Part shown: piece after piece, positions 23,957 to 36,032 of the stretch
Layout of the letters: each line of letters begins with the position of its first letter
Numbering within the stretch: the stretch's first letter is position 1
Source: Glycine soja
Lineage: Eukaryota; Streptophyta; Magnoliopsida; Fabales; Fabaceae
DNA: 64,000 nt
Direction of reading: 5' to 3'
Assembly (NCBI RefSeq): GCF_004193775.1
Contig: NC_041005.1
Location: 16,897,865 to 16,961,864 of the forward strand
Translations under genes and position numbers: made by a program
The notes under the pieces: model-generated
Seen by the model: the letters and a program-made list of their open reading frames with translations, nothing else
What the model was told of the DNA's origin: nothing
The model's database searches: none

Positions 23957-25953
23957 CTGCAAAAACATAAATCCTCTTCTGTGTTAAACATTTCAAGGAT
24001 TAGGGATAATGAAATATCAAAAAATCTGATAACTAATTAAAGAGAAAATGGCCACAAAAGTGGATCATGTAGTGATGTTCAGGTTTCAGTTTGTGTGGCT
24101 CAGCTCATATGTAATTATTATTATGTATGCAAATTAAGTATAATTCAGGTTTTGTACAAGATTGCCTCTTTTTTGGTTTGGACAATGCCGTGTGAAATTT
24201 TAGAAACCATTGAATGTAGAAACACACATGCAGACTATAAGCTAAATAAATCTGCAACACGTAATCGAATTATAGAGAAAAAAGTAATAAAAATATAATA
24301 GTAAGAGGATTCTAATTTTTTTTTCCATTGTGATGCAATCTATCTTTCTTACAACTCTCAAAAAGTCAAACCCTCCAAATCTCTTTCTTACAACATCTAT
24401 TTCTTTTGTTTTATACTCATTTCTTCTTCCCTGCTTCCTAAATTCAACGGTTTTATCACTACTATTTTGCTTCTTTTTCTTTTCTCTCCCTTCACTGGAG
24501 TGCCCAAAGAAAAAAGAAAAGGAACAAAGAAAGAAAACAAGGAAACGGAATCACAGGAACGAAATTGTGAGACTCTCATTGGATTGAAATGATTAGTATT
24601 TTTTTATTTTGAATCCTGTTAAAAGTATTATTTAACTAATTGATTTTTAGAAGTTATTGTATTATTTAACTAATCAAGTACTGAATAATATTTATTGTAT
24701 TTTTTGAAAAATAATTTTTGAATTAATTAAGTACTGATTTAAAGTATTGAAATAATAACTAATTGTAATTTTAGGATTGATTTAATGTTTTACTAGAAAC
24801 ATCATTAAGTATGATCTGTTCATTGTTCCGTGTCGCATACATAATCCATATTTTACTATTTTTATTTCCTTTGGTGCAAAAATGAACCAATCTTGTGAAC
24901 TTGTCTAGTATTAGAAGTTATGATATTTTAACACCCTTTTGTCCGTTTAGGTTCTTCATCAACCACCACAATTAATATTTATTTCTCATTTTCACGGTTT
25001 CACGTATACAAACTCATTATAATTTTTTTCATTCATTAAGGACTCACTATATTTATCTTCACTTAGCATATATCTTTGTGTTAAAGTTAATATAAAACTA
25101 AAATTTTAATGACTATGAATATAAAAAATTTACACTATGATTTAATAAAAAAATCATTGTTATTGTTATTATTTTTTTAAAATAGTTATAGTAAAAGTCA
25201 AAAACTTATTATATATAATAATTTATGATCATTGCTTTATATTATTATTGCATAAACTATTTTTTAAAAATTAATTTTAAATTATTAGATATAATTGAAA
25301 TATACTTTTAAATTAATTTTAGTTATAAATTTATATTAAAATGTGGAATAATGAGAAAAAATATTTTTAAATGTAATGTAAATAAGCACTTCACTTTTCT
25401 TTTTTGGGGACATGATGCAACAAAATCTATACAACATAATTTGGATAATGGTAAGCATATAAATTTCTCATTGTTCATCGCTGATGCAATCTATCTTCTT
25501 CTTATGGCCATGGTCTCATTTATATGCCACTTTTCCTTAATTTATTCCCCTAAAAACTGCCATAACACAATCACCTACATGATAAAAATTGTTTCTTCAC
25601 ATTTAATGTAATTTCCCATGATAAGCATTGTTAGATAGAAAAATTTCTAACCATTTTAAAACTTTTTTGTTGGGTGATCGCTTCATTACTCACATGTATG
25701 CTAGTTGAGGTTTTTTAATCTAGTTGCTTGAAATTTTGTATGCTGAATGTGTTAAGTACATTTCTGATTGTGATTATGTTATTTATATTCCATGCTTTGT
25801 TCATCTACAAACTCAAACATTATATGTATGCCATTTTATTTCCACCTAAAGTATGATCATAATTCTTGCTACTAAGATATAATAGAGATCACTCTAAGAG
25901 TATGCATGACTAAACATCAAGGTTCCTAATTTTTTTTATTAAATATATAGAAT
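23957..25953. other. CACTA internal region before the TNP2 start
   Basis: Mostly AT-rich. A pyrimidine-rich stretch at 24330-24590 gives short frames on both strands with no recognisable motif. It may be leader or intron of the TNP2 gene, or further captured DNA. Confidence 0.35.
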
Positions 25954-28900
25954 ATGAACAATATTCCTTGGAATTGTCATTGGATGTACGATAGATGCTA
26001 TAGTGGTAGAAGCGGGTTGAAAAAGTCTTTTGTCGAAGGGGTTGAAGAGTTTGTAAGAAAAGTTAGTCAGCAAGATTGTTATGAGAATGATGGGGGGATC
26101 AGATGTCCTTGTGTTAAATGCGATTGCACTAGGATTTTAGAGGATAGGGTTGTGAAGGTTCACCTTCATAAAAATGGATTCAAGCCTAGTTACTGGATTT
26201 GGACTGATCATGGTGAAGACATGCCACATGTTGATTTAAATGAGGGCAACAATTATATGGATGCTTCTACTAGTGCAGAATATGTGACTCAACATGAATA
26301 GTTTATGTTAATGCAAGACATGGTGTGTGATGCTTTGAGACAACCTCAAAAATTTGTAGCTCCAAACTCAAATAATATGGAAGAACCTCCAAATGAAGAT
26401 ACTCAAAGATTTTACAATTTATTGGTGGAGGCGAATGAACCATTGTACGAAGGGGCAACAAACTCAAAATTATCAATATTCTTGAGGCTTTTAGCTTGCA
26501 AGTACAATTGGAATGTTCTTGACCGGTGCTTGGAATTTATTTCAAAAATTATTTTGGATGCAACACCTATAAAAGATGGCTTACCAAAAATTTTTTTTGA
26601 TGTGAAGAGGTTAGTATCGAAGTTGGGATTGGAGGCTAAGAGGATTGACTATTGTGTGGATGGCTGCATGTTGTATTATGACAATGATGTAGCATTAACC
26701 GAATGCAAATTTTGTAACAAGCCCAGGTATTGTGCCAAGACTATTGGAACAAGCAACAGAAAACCAGTTCTAGTAAAGGCGATGTTTTATTTGCCTATAA
26801 CACCAAGGTTGCAGAGACTGTTTCATCCATACAAACTGCAAGGCAAATGTCATGGCACTATGATAATAGAAGAACTTCGGGCATGTTACATCATCCATCT
26901 AATGGTGAAGCGTGGAAGCACTTTGATTGGACACATGCAGATTTTGCTATTGATCCACAAAATGTGTCATACAATCTTCACCTTATTCTTGTTGGCCAAT
27001 CATTGTTACCCCATACAATCTTCCTCCAAAAATGTGTATATGACTAAACCTTATATGTTTTTGACTTGTGTCATACCAGGTCCATTTAATCCAACGGTTT
27101 GTATTTATGTTTATTTACAACCTTTGATTGATGACTTGAAAAAATTATGGAGTGGTGTTATGACTTACGATGTTTCAAGAAAGCAAAATTTCATGATGAA
27201 GGCAACTTTGATGTGGACTATTAATGATTTTCCTGCTTATGGGATGTTGTCTAGTTGGGGGACACATGGTAGACTAGCATGTCCATATTTCATGGAGGAC
27301 ACAAAGGCCTTTCAATTGGCAAATGGGGGAAAAACTTCTTGGTTTGACTATCATCGTAGGTTCTTACCTACTGATCATGCATTTAGGAGGAACAAAAATG
27401 CCTTAAGAAAAGGAGAAGTAGAAAGGGATGAGCCACCGTGTATGTTGACACCTACACAGGTATGACATAGGGTTAGGGATTTGCCAAAAGTCATAGAAAC
27501 TGGTCTACTGCCACCAAATATACATGGATATGGGGAGTGGCACCATTGGACAAAAAAAAGTATCTTTTGGGATCTTCCTTATTGGAAAGATAATTTGTTG
27601 TGACACAATCTTGATGTTATGCACATAGAGAAAAATTTCTTTGACAACATATTCAACATTGTGATGAATGTTAGTGGTAAGACAAAAGACAATGACAAGG
27701 CTAGGATGGAATTAGCTATTTATTGTAGGCATAAAGACTTGGAGTTGAAGTCGGTGGCTAACGGGAAGTTATTAAAGCCAAAAGCAAATTTCACTCTAAC
27801 TGTAGGCCAAACAAAGTTAGTCTGTCAATGGATAAAAGAACTACGAATGCTAGATGGTTATTCTTCTAACTTAGCCAGATGTGCCAATGTTGATAAGGGA
27901 ACCATGCATGGGATGAAAAGTCATGATTGTCATGTGTTCATGGAGTGTTTACTTCCTATTGCTTTTAGCTCTTTGCCACCACATGTCTTAAATCCACTTA
28001 TTGAAATAAGTCATTTCTTTAAAGACTTTTGTTCTACAACTTTGGTGGAGGATGACTTGAGTAGAATGGAACAAAATATTCCATTAATTTTGTGCAAGTT
28101 GGAGAGAATATTTCCCCCTGAATTTTTTGATTCAATGGAGCATATGCCTATTCATTTGGCATATGAAGCTCGACTTGGTGGACTAGTCCAATACAAATAG
28201 ATGCATCCATTTGAAAGGTAGTAAAATGATAATTATATTTTCTTTAAAATTCATTTTTTAATGCTCATGACTATGACTTGGTTTTCTTTAAAATTTGTAG
28301 ATTCATGGGCGATTCTAAACGAGTAGTGAAAAATAAGGCCCAGGTGGAAGGATCCATTTGCACGTTTTACATACATCGTGAGACAACTTATTTTTGTTCT
28401 CATTATTTCAATAACTTTATGTTGTCACCGCGTAATGTTAGGAATCAAATTGCAACTGAAGCTAAAAGGCGTCCACCGATGTTATCAATGTTTAACCAGC
28501 AAGGTCGTCCTTCTGGGAAAGAGTTAATTCACTAGTTAACTGACGATGAGAAAGACTCAGCCCATGTTCAAGTGTTGATTAACTATGCTAAAGTTAAACC
28601 ATACCTCGAGTAAGTTTCACAATGTATCCTATTTGGGATTCAATAATTATGGTTTTATCTTCGCATTATCCCTCCCCCTAATTAACTCATGCAACTTTAT
28701 ATTTGGACAATTCGTTCTTGCAATCCCAGTCAAATGCCTCTACTCATAATCTACATGCAGATTTTCCTACTTGGTTCCAACAAAAAGTAAGTATGTTATT
28801 GTATATTTTATTTTGCTACTTTATGGTAAAAAAATACAACTATTCATACTCTTTATATTCGTAGGTTACAAATGAGCCTACAAATGTGAGAAACCAACAC

Positions 28901-29598
28901 TTAAAAGATTTATCGTATGGTCCCATGAGTTATGTTAAAGAATGGCACACATACTTTGTCAATGGGTACAAATTCCATACTCAAGCATGGAGTGAAGGGA
29001 AAAAATGATAAATAGTGGGGTTCATCTAAAAGGCCTTATAGAAGGAGCTGCAAATGATTTTTATGGGGTTATTCAACACATATATGAGCTAGAGTATAAT
29101 ACTACAACCTATCCTAAGTGAGTAGTATTATTTTATTGTCACTGGTTTGATCCAACAAGTAGAGGAACAAGGGTAGATCCTAAATATGGCACAATGGAAA
29201 TTCGAATGGATAAAAGATATAATTTTTTTGACCCATTCATCAGTGCACATAATGTAAGGCAAGTATATTATGTGCCATATCCAGCAACAAGAAGGGACAA
29301 ACGTGGTTGGTGTGTAGCAATTAAAATGAAGACAAGGGGTTACATAGAATCCGATCATGTACAAGATGATGTGCCTTACCAAGTTGAGGAAATGTCACAT
29401 GCCAACGAAGTCATTGAAGTTGAAAGTATTTCTGGATTGCAAGATTTAAGAGGTGGTGTTGAAGAAGTAAACCCTGCTAATTTGTTGAGAAATGAAGAAG
29501 AATAAACTAATTTGAATGGAGAATCAAACAATATTGAACAAGACAATGAAGGGGAGTTTGAAGATGACTTTGAAGTTTACAATTCTGAGGAGGATTAG
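25954..29598 (+). pseudogene. CACTA TNP2-type transposase, several nonsense codons
   Basis: Domains in order are transposase-associated (25954-26301, CPCVKC zinc-finger-like motif and HLHKNGF), tnp2/Transposase_21 (26305-27465), a DUF4218-type block (27619-28217, LDVMHIEKN and YEARLGGLVQYK), then after introns a DUF4216-type block (about 29119-29400, YFVNGYKFHTQ before it and [10 protein letters not shown] within it). One frame runs from 25954 to 28217. It is broken by stops at 26299, 27463, 27601 and 28198, with more at 28533 and 29119 in later exons. Each is explained by a single C-to-T or G-to-A change from the residue usual in the family. A one-base shift also occurs near 29005. Introns 28218-28300 and 28610 onward have GT-AG. 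In an active element this protein cuts and joins the transposon ends. Confidence 0.85.
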
Positions 29599-29789
29599 AC
29601 ATTGATCTTTGTTAATCAGTTATAATGTTTGTTATTAGTGACATGTTTGTTTTCTTCTAATACTTCAAAACTTTGTTAGTGTATTTTATTTTTGTTGTCA
29701 TATGGAAGTTTGTTAGTTATCTAATTTCCATCCATCCCAATATTTTATTAGAGTATTTATGTTATAATATTATTTTTCTATATATAGAT

Positions 29790-31590
29790 ATGATATCAGG
29801 TGGCGTTGACCCTCCTCGACCCTCGTCACATGACTCCAATGGGAAAGGGACAAATGCAAAGAAAAGACGATACATGGTTAGACTATTACCACCTCGAGAT
29901 AGTTTAACATCATCTATCCCATCCCCGTCTTCTGTGTCTATCCCAGTTAGGCCTCCCGATGTTGCACCTACACCATCTCCACCTCCGACTGAAGCTAGAC
30001 CATCTTCATCTCATGTTAATGCACATGGACCATCTCCGGTACCTGCATCCACACCATCTCCATCCTCCGTTGATGCATGTGGACCATCCCCAGTACCTAC
30101 ATCCACACCTTCCCCATCTCCACCTATGGGCAACATGTCTATAGATAAAGATACTGTAAATTTGGCGATGGAAGACCCCCCTCTTAATAATTGTCCTATG
30201 GTTACGTTAATTAATGGAGCGTAAGTATTACAAAATTTATATAACTATCATTATATATGATACATAAGATGGATTTTACTATTTTCATTAATTATTTTTT
30301 ATATTTAGGTTTCATTCATCTAAGGTTGCAACAAAGGCTGCCACTTTGTCCATTAGGCAACAATTTGGTCAGCCTTGGCCTACATGGGGAGCGATTCCAA
30401 AAGAACATCAAGAACATTTTTTCCAGCATTTTAAGGTAAATTATTCTTTTGTTAATGAATTAGTTCAAAGGTTGAAATGGATGCTAATGTTATTTTTTTT
30501 TTATTTTAACTGAAATTGTAAAATTCATATTTTTCTAACTGTGTACAATTTCATTACTTTGTTATACTTTAGAGAAAATTGGTCTGGAGACCCGAGGAAG
30601 AGAATGAAATACAAAAAGCTTTTAACTCAAAAGCTTTTCATAGACTTTCTGAGATGTTTAGGGATGCCCGAAATGAAAATAAAAGGCCATATTGGATTAG
30701 AGATCATGTTTGGAACGATCTCTTATCACATTGCACTTGAGTATCATTCCAAGTGTGCATAGGCAAAAAAAAAAAATTGGGCATATGAAAAGGGTGGGTG
30801 TATGCACACAGGTGGTTCTATCAGCTTGCAAGATCATGCTATTCGCTTGGTATGTACATTAAAATTATAATACATATTTGTTTATACTTGTTTAATTTAA
30901 AACTTAATGTTTATTTTTAAATGTTTATTAATAGTCAGAGGAGCTTGGTCAATCTATATATGTAGATGAGGTCTTTCAACAAACTCATTTATGAAAGGAT
31001 ACTAGTCAATTTGTCAATGATAAATCTAGACGGACACATGTGAGAGCATTATCTTGCACATTTTTTTTATTCTTTAGAATTTTTATTATATTTTTGGAAT
31101 AATAATTGTTTATGAATTACAGGAAGAATTTGAGGCTAGACTATCTCAAGCTAGGTCTGATGCTGCATCAAGTGTTGGTGAATCCCAACTCACTCCCTTA
31201 GACCCTGCTGAAGAACAAAGACTTAGGAGTCGGTGTTGGGTTGCAGTTGCAGGACCAAAGTGTAAGGGACGCCTTTATGGTACTGGAGACCTTGCTCATA
31301 CTTATAACTGCGGAAGTGACAGCTTCATGCAGCATACAGAAGGATCTTCCAGTCACGCTGAAGATGCTACAGAGATTAACCGCCTGAGGGAGGAGCTGCG
31401 TCAATCAAAAGAGGATATGCACATTTTTCAGTCAGTACTCCTTCAGTTCCTACCTCCAGAGGCACGAAACATTATTAATCAACATCAACAACCTCACCAG
31501 CAGCATCAAGACCAGCATCAGGACCAGGCAGATGACCAACAGGTAGATGACCAACAGAGACACTCACCTGATGACTATTTTGACTACTGA
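29790..31590 (+). pseudogene. CACTA TNPA-type protein (Transposase_24), broken
   Basis: The start codon is at 29790. Exon 1 encodes a Pro/Ser-rich segment ending near 30220. Later exons follow AG sites at about 30308, 30571 and 30933. They carry QQFGQPWPTWGAIPKEHQ, then RPYWIRDHVWNDLLSH and the WAYEKGG motif, all characteristic of plant Ptta/En/Spm Transposase_24 proteins. The last exon (about 31122-31590) holds EEFEARLSQARSDAASS, a coiled-coil with EINRLREELRQSKED, and a Gln/His/Asp-rich tail. Stops near 30738 and 30992 break the frame. In CACTA elements this second product binds the subterminal repeats and assists TNP2. Confidence 0.8.
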
Positions 31591-31849
31591 CTTAGCAGCA
31601 CAAAATTACTATTGACAATCGGCATTGACATTTGACATTGTGTTTTTTTTCTTACATTTGTTTTTGATTTAACTTAATGACTTTTTTTACTCAATGTTTT
31701 GGATTTATCAAGTTCACTATTTCCTAATTTATAAGTATGCCTAATTAAAATATTCATGGTAAATAATATAAATGCATAAAATAATTTCTAAATTATTAAT
31801 GATAAAAAAACTGCAAAAAATAATTTTTTTTTTAAATTTCTGACAAAAT

Positions 31850-32012
31850 AATTTGTCAGAAATGGTCCATGAGAAATTTGTGACCACCATGTCCGTCGGA
31901 AATGACCCATGGGAGATTTTCGACGGAAACGATCCGTGGGAAATTTGCGACGCAAAATCCATCTGTAATAAGCCATGGGAATTTTGCGATAGAATTTCCG
32001 TCGGAAAGGATC
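31850..32012. repeat. Right subterminal repeats of the large CACTA element, first part
   Basis: Repeats of TTTCCGACGGAA-like and CCATGGGA/TCCGTGGGAAA motifs, interrupted at 32013-32017 by a solo LTR insertion. The array resumes at 32996. Confidence 0.75.
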
Positions 32013-32017
32013 CTTGG

Positions 32018-32990
32018 TGATGCAATCCTACCCTACAAGGGCATTGGATAGAAGACTCCAAGTAGATTGGGCCAGAGATGCAAGAGAAGGCCCTAGGGTT
32101 CTCATGAGCCTTAGGGTAGATTTCGAGCCCATGGGCTAAGTATGAGCCCACTTATCTTTTTACATATTAGATTAAGGTTTCATTATTTTTTAGCCTTGTA
32201 TTTAGGGCTCCATAATGTAGGTAGGGTACCCTTGAAATGTAGGATTTTTCAGCCCTTGTATTTTAGGGCACCTAGACTAGTTTTTGTATTAGGGGTAGTT
32301 TTGTAATTTCACATGCATTGAGTGAATATTTGATGTGTGTGTTGCTAAATAAGTTTAGCAGAATTGGAGAAGCTCAATCCAATTAAATTTTAGAGGGGGA
32401 GGTGACCATTTGCTTGCTACACCCCATTGCCACATCATATAGTCACACTTTGTGCATGTCTTTCATGCTTTACATGCCTCATGACACCTAAGCACACTTA
32501 GTGGAGAATCTTGGACTTGATCTTGGATTAGTGGGCTGAACCATAGTTAAAATTCACTAATCATAATTAGTGAAATTTTGGCTCCAAAATTTGGCTCCAC
32601 AAATTCAATTTCAAATTCAAGTAAAATTTGAATAGAAATTAAAATTTCCCTCCAATTTTGTGTGACACTTAGCCTATAAATAGAGGCCATGTGTGTGCAT
32701 TTTTTCCACTTTGATCATTTGAGAATTAAACTTCAAAGTTCAAACTTCTTTAGAGGCACTAAATTTCGTGCTCTTCTCTTCCTTTCCCTTCATTCATCTT
32801 CATCTACCTTCAAGCTCTTATTCATGACTTCCTATGATGGTGAGCTTCTTCTAGACTCATCTTCTACTTGAAGTAGCGTCTCCATTCATCTTTCTCCTTC
32901 TCCATTCAACTGCAATCAGACCTCAAGAAGCAAAGGAATCCATTGATGAAGAAGATCTAAGGCCTATAAGCTCCACATGGAGCTACATCA
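32018..32990 (+). mobile_element. Solo LTR, family G (ends TGATG...CATCA), TSD CTTGG
   Basis: 973 bases beginning TGATGCAATCCTACC and ending GAGCTACATCA. CTTGG lies directly before (32013-32017) and after (32991-32995). It matches the paired LTRs at 48218-49189 and 52769-53738 and the solo LTR at 59389-60361. TATAAATA at 32675-32682 would be its promoter. A single LTR with one clean duplication indicates that LTR-LTR recombination removed the rest of a gypsy element after it entered the CACTA subterminal region. Confidence 0.93.
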
Positions 32991-32995
32991 CTTGG

Positions 32996-33250
32996 GAAGT
33001 TTCCAACGGAAAATATTAGTCTGAAATTTCCGACAAACTGTGGCCATCGGTAATTTTCCACGGATCCTTTCCGACGGAAATTTTGTCAGAAATTTCCAAC
33101 GGACTACAAAAATCTATCGGTTAATATTTCCAATGACCATTTTTTCCGACGGACAAAAATCCGACGGAAACATCCATTTAACGACGGATTTTTAGTGTTA
33201 CCGACAGATTATCGCTGTCGGAAAAATGCTTTTTTTTTTTTTTTGTAGTG
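32996..33250. repeat. Right subterminal repeats and right TIR of the large CACTA element
   Basis: Many copies of TTCCGACGGA, TTTCCAACGGA and similar motifs in both orientations, ending in a T-rich run and TTTTGTAGTG, the complement of CACTACAAAA. Confidence 0.8.
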
Positions 33251-33315
33251 AACGAAAAGATGTTAATGCATGGAGGGCTAGTCTAGCTTTAGATACGTGG
33301 AGAAAGGCAATATAG
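33251..33315 (+). pseudogene. C-terminal tail of the same PIF/Harbinger transposase, displaced by the CACTA element
   Basis: After the CACTA right end and the AAC duplication the frame reads KDVNAWRASLALDTWRKAI and stops at 33313-33315. If one AAC copy is discounted, this continues the frame left at 21785 without a shift. It resembles the usual end of plant HARBI1-like proteins. Confidence 0.7.
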
Positions 33316-33897
33316 AAGGACAAGAAGCTAAAGTCAATTAGTTATTATAATTTGAATTGATTTTACATTTTTAATTCAAATCTTATCATTTATTTGTTAT
33401 CTATCTCATTGAATATGGTAATTTTGAATGTTTTTTAAAATTCCATGGAGTCCTTTAAAATTTCGTAAATTCATAAAGTTCTTTCAAATCTTATAAATTT
33501 ATATTTTATAAATCCATCAAAATCAAAAATACAAAATTCTTACCATAAAAGTCTTTAAAAAAATCTTAAAACCCATTACATTTCTACAAAATCTTTTAAA
33601 ATCCACGACTTTTTATATAAAAAAAGTCTTTTAAAATCCTAATTGAACACCCTCAGTAGTTATTTAGATTAAAAAGGATAGAGAGAGAAAATATTGTAGA
33701 TATAACTATATTTTTTTATTATTTATTATTTATTATTAAAAGTGATTTTTTATATTTTATGTTGAAATGACCATATAATTTTTTTTATTTTAGACAAAAT
33801 AATATATTTTCTCATTTAGATTAAAAAGTGATTTTTTACATTGATAATTGTATAGTTTGGTCAGTATTGACATGAGTGAAGACCTAATAGACACTTG
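33316..33897. other. 3' flank of the PIF/Harbinger remnant
   Basis: AT-rich with many TTTTAAAATC and CTTTTAAAATCC-like repeats. AATTGAACACCCTC at about 33641-33654, read on the minus strand as GAGGGTGTTCAATT, resembles a Tourist/PIF terminal inverted repeat. The matching left end was not found, so the element boundary is tentative. Confidence 0.4.
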
Positions 33898-34282
33898 TGT
33901 TGGGAAGATTTGAGAAATTATATTCAAATAGGGAAACACAGATGATAGAACGAGAAGAGAGATATTGCGCAAAATTGTTAAGTTTATTGTGAATATCAAA
34001 ATTTACCATGAAAGCTCTTTGAACCCAGAATGCAGAACTCCTTATAAAGGAAACAACAACTAACTGTCTAACCAAAAATAGTTACAAAATAAAAAAAAAA
34101 CAAAAAAATAGTTACAATTATAGCACAACCAATGTTAATGAACCAAAAGACTAGACGTTCCCTTCTATGTGATTGGACGCTCCACAAGATTACAGAGGAT
34201 TAGATGACCTATTTAGAAAACAAGAGTATTGGACCAGAAGACCACTGTCAGCCACCCTATATCTATCGTCCATTATCCAACA
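33898..34282 (-). repeat. 3' LTR of the split copia element
   Basis: 385 bases. In element sense it begins TGTTGGATAATGG and ends CTTCCCAACA. The purine-rich AAGGTGGAGAT, typical of copia polypurine tracts, lies immediately upstream (plus coordinates 34283-34295). CTTTATAAGG on the minus strand is a TATA candidate. The partner 5' LTR is not in the window. Confidence 0.75.
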
Positions 34283-34824
34283 ATCTCCACCTTGGTTCAA
34301 TAACATTTCTGAATTACAAGTAATCCAAATCATTTCCAGCAATTTATGTTAATTAGATACAGACAATGCACGAACTTGCTTCTTGGAACAAACTTTGTGA
34401 ACATATCAACTGAATTCTCCCTTGTATCAACTTTCTGGACTTCACTTCAACCCTCTTCCCAGAACGGATGAAGTGGTATCTGATGCCAATGTGCTTAGTC
34501 CTCTCAAGAAGAACTTGATCCTTGACTAAACAAATTGCACTCAGACTATCACAAAAAATGATAGCTTTTCTTGTGCGAACCCAAGATTGCTAAGCAAACC
34601 CTTTAGCCAAATTCCTTCCTTTGCTGCTTCTACTAGAGCCATGTACTCTGCCTCTATAGAGGATAAAGTCACTACGGGCTAAAGTGTTGCCTTCCCACTG
34701 ACAAAAGAGTTGCCAATCGTGAATGCATACCTGATCAAAGATCTCTTTGCATCCAAGTTTGTAGCATAGTTAGAATCTAAGTAACTAGCAAGAGCACAAG
34801 GAGTGTCTCCATGGTATACGAGTC

Positions 34825-35046
34825 TGTTGGATCAAGCGCTTACCACTAGACCAAAAGCTATAGCTTATAGTTAGGGCATAACTTTTCTACTTAAGAGTGT
34901 GACAACCTAAGCGCCACGAGTTGACTGTGACTTGACCTACCTTGGTCTCCACCACGGGACAATTAATGTCATAACACAACAAACAATCTCCTCTTCAGCA
35001 ATTGCCTTGTTGGGAATCAAACTCTTGACCTTGGTTCTAATACCAT
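34825..35046. mobile_element. Short inserted element with TG...CA ends, flanked by AGTC
   Basis: The copia RNase H frame is interrupted by about 222 bases starting TGTTGGATCAAGCGC and ending TTCTAATACCAT. AGTC lies on both sides (34821-34824 and 35047-35050). Read on the minus strand it starts with TGGTATTAGAACC, like a Met-tRNA primer-binding site, and later contains TGGTCTAGTGGTAAGCGC, like a tRNA A-box. No cloverleaf folds from it. It may be a TRIM-type fragment, a solo short LTR or a SINE. Confidence 0.55.
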
Positions 35047-35056
35047 AGTCCAATAT

Positions 35057-35608
35057 CAGTTGTACCCTTAAGGTACTTGAATAAACGTTTCACAACTTGT
35101 CAATGTTCCTTCCCAAGATTATCCATATACTTACTCACAACACCGATCTCTTGTACTAGGTCTGGTCTAGTGCATATCGTAGCATACATGAGACTACCTA
35201 GAACACTTGCATAAGGAACATGAGACATGTATCTTTCTCTGATTCTGACTGAGTAGTATTGAGTTCAGATACACGAATGGATGCTATCAGAGGAGTATGT
35301 ATTGCTTTTGTGGGTGCACCCCATAACTATTAACAGTTGTACCCTTAAGGTACTTGAATAAACATTTCACAACTTGTCAATGTTCCTTCCCAAGATTATC
35401 CATATACTTACTCACAACACCGATCTCTTGTGCTAGGTCCGATCTGGTGCATATTGTAGCATACATGAGACTACCTAGAACACTTGCATAAGGAACACGG
35501 GACATGTATCCTTCTATGATTCTGACTGAGTAGTATTGAGTTCAGATACACGAATGGATGCTATCAGAGGAGTACATATTACTTTTGTGGGTGCATCCCA
35601 TAACTATT
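35057..35608. repeat. 277-base tandem duplication inside the copia remnant
   Basis: 35057-35333 and 35334-35608 are nearly identical, both beginning CAGTTGTACCCTTAAGG and ending near CCATAACTATTA. They differ at roughly a dozen positions. The unit covers the RT/RNase H connection, so it duplicates coding remnant rather than a known repeat. Confidence 0.9.
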
Positions 35609-36032
35609 AGACCAAAGCTTAAAGCCCTTAGCTTTTAGTTTTTGTTTGATAATTTTGCAATGCCTAACATGTTTAATAAATGAGGCATTTGTATTGGATG
35701 TTTTATAGTAGGCATGTGTGTGAAATAGTGTTAGTTTTTTTTTCATGCTTAGTGATTGATCAAATATGAAGTGGATGAAGTATTCTTATTCTCTAAGTTT
35801 CGTAAGAACTTACTTCTACTTGAAATTTGGTTAGCAACATCGAATTAATCGATTGCCTCATTTGGTAATTGAATGTCCAAGCTAGTTTTAGAAGAAGGAA
35901 GGATTTGTAGCTTAGGATAATCAATTATCATAATTGATAATCAATTACCTAGCTTCTGGAAACAAAGAGAAGATCTCTATGTGATTCTATAATTGATTAC
36001 AACACATGACAATTGATTATCTAGTCAGCACA

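Larger units (their letters stand above)
21789..33250 (+). mobile_element. Large CACTA (En/Spm) transposon, 11.5 kb, TSD AAC
   Basis: The left end is CATTACAAAAAAATAG (a CACTA end with C3 changed to T). The right end is the complement of CACTACAAAAAA. Three-base duplications AAC lie at 21786-21788 and 33251-33253. Subterminal arrays rich in TTCCGACGGA and CCATGGGA motifs lie inside both ends. It carries a TNP2-type gene (25954-29598), a TNPA-type gene (29790-31590), captured host-gene pieces (23545-23956) and a later solo LTR (32018-32990). Both genes have premature stops, so this copy is not autonomous, though the ends might still be mobilised. It sits in the 3' coding end of a PIF/Harbinger transposase. 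Confidence 0.92.
34300..35642 (-). pseudogene. Copia RT end and RNase H remnant
   Basis: On the minus strand GSLMYATICTR near 35470 and 35190, then NYATNLDAKRSL and SSIEAEYMALVEAAKEG near 34640, are hallmark copia RNase H segments. The region contains a 277-base tandem duplication (35057-35608) and a 222-base insertion (34825-35046), plus stops and shifts. It continues the element from 46951-48217 in the same strand and order. A further stretch of about 30 bases at 35609-35642 next to the solo LTR could not be explained. Confidence 0.7.

Noticed and set aside
24330..24587. Ser/Leu-rich frame and a counterpart on the other strand
   Set aside because: Pyrimidine-rich low-complexity DNA inside the CACTA leader with no recognisable domain.
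34825..34870. tRNA-like sequence near GGTCTAGTGGTAAGCGC
   Set aside because: Only an A-box-like motif; no acceptor, anticodon or T-arm pairing could be built, so it is not a tRNA gene.
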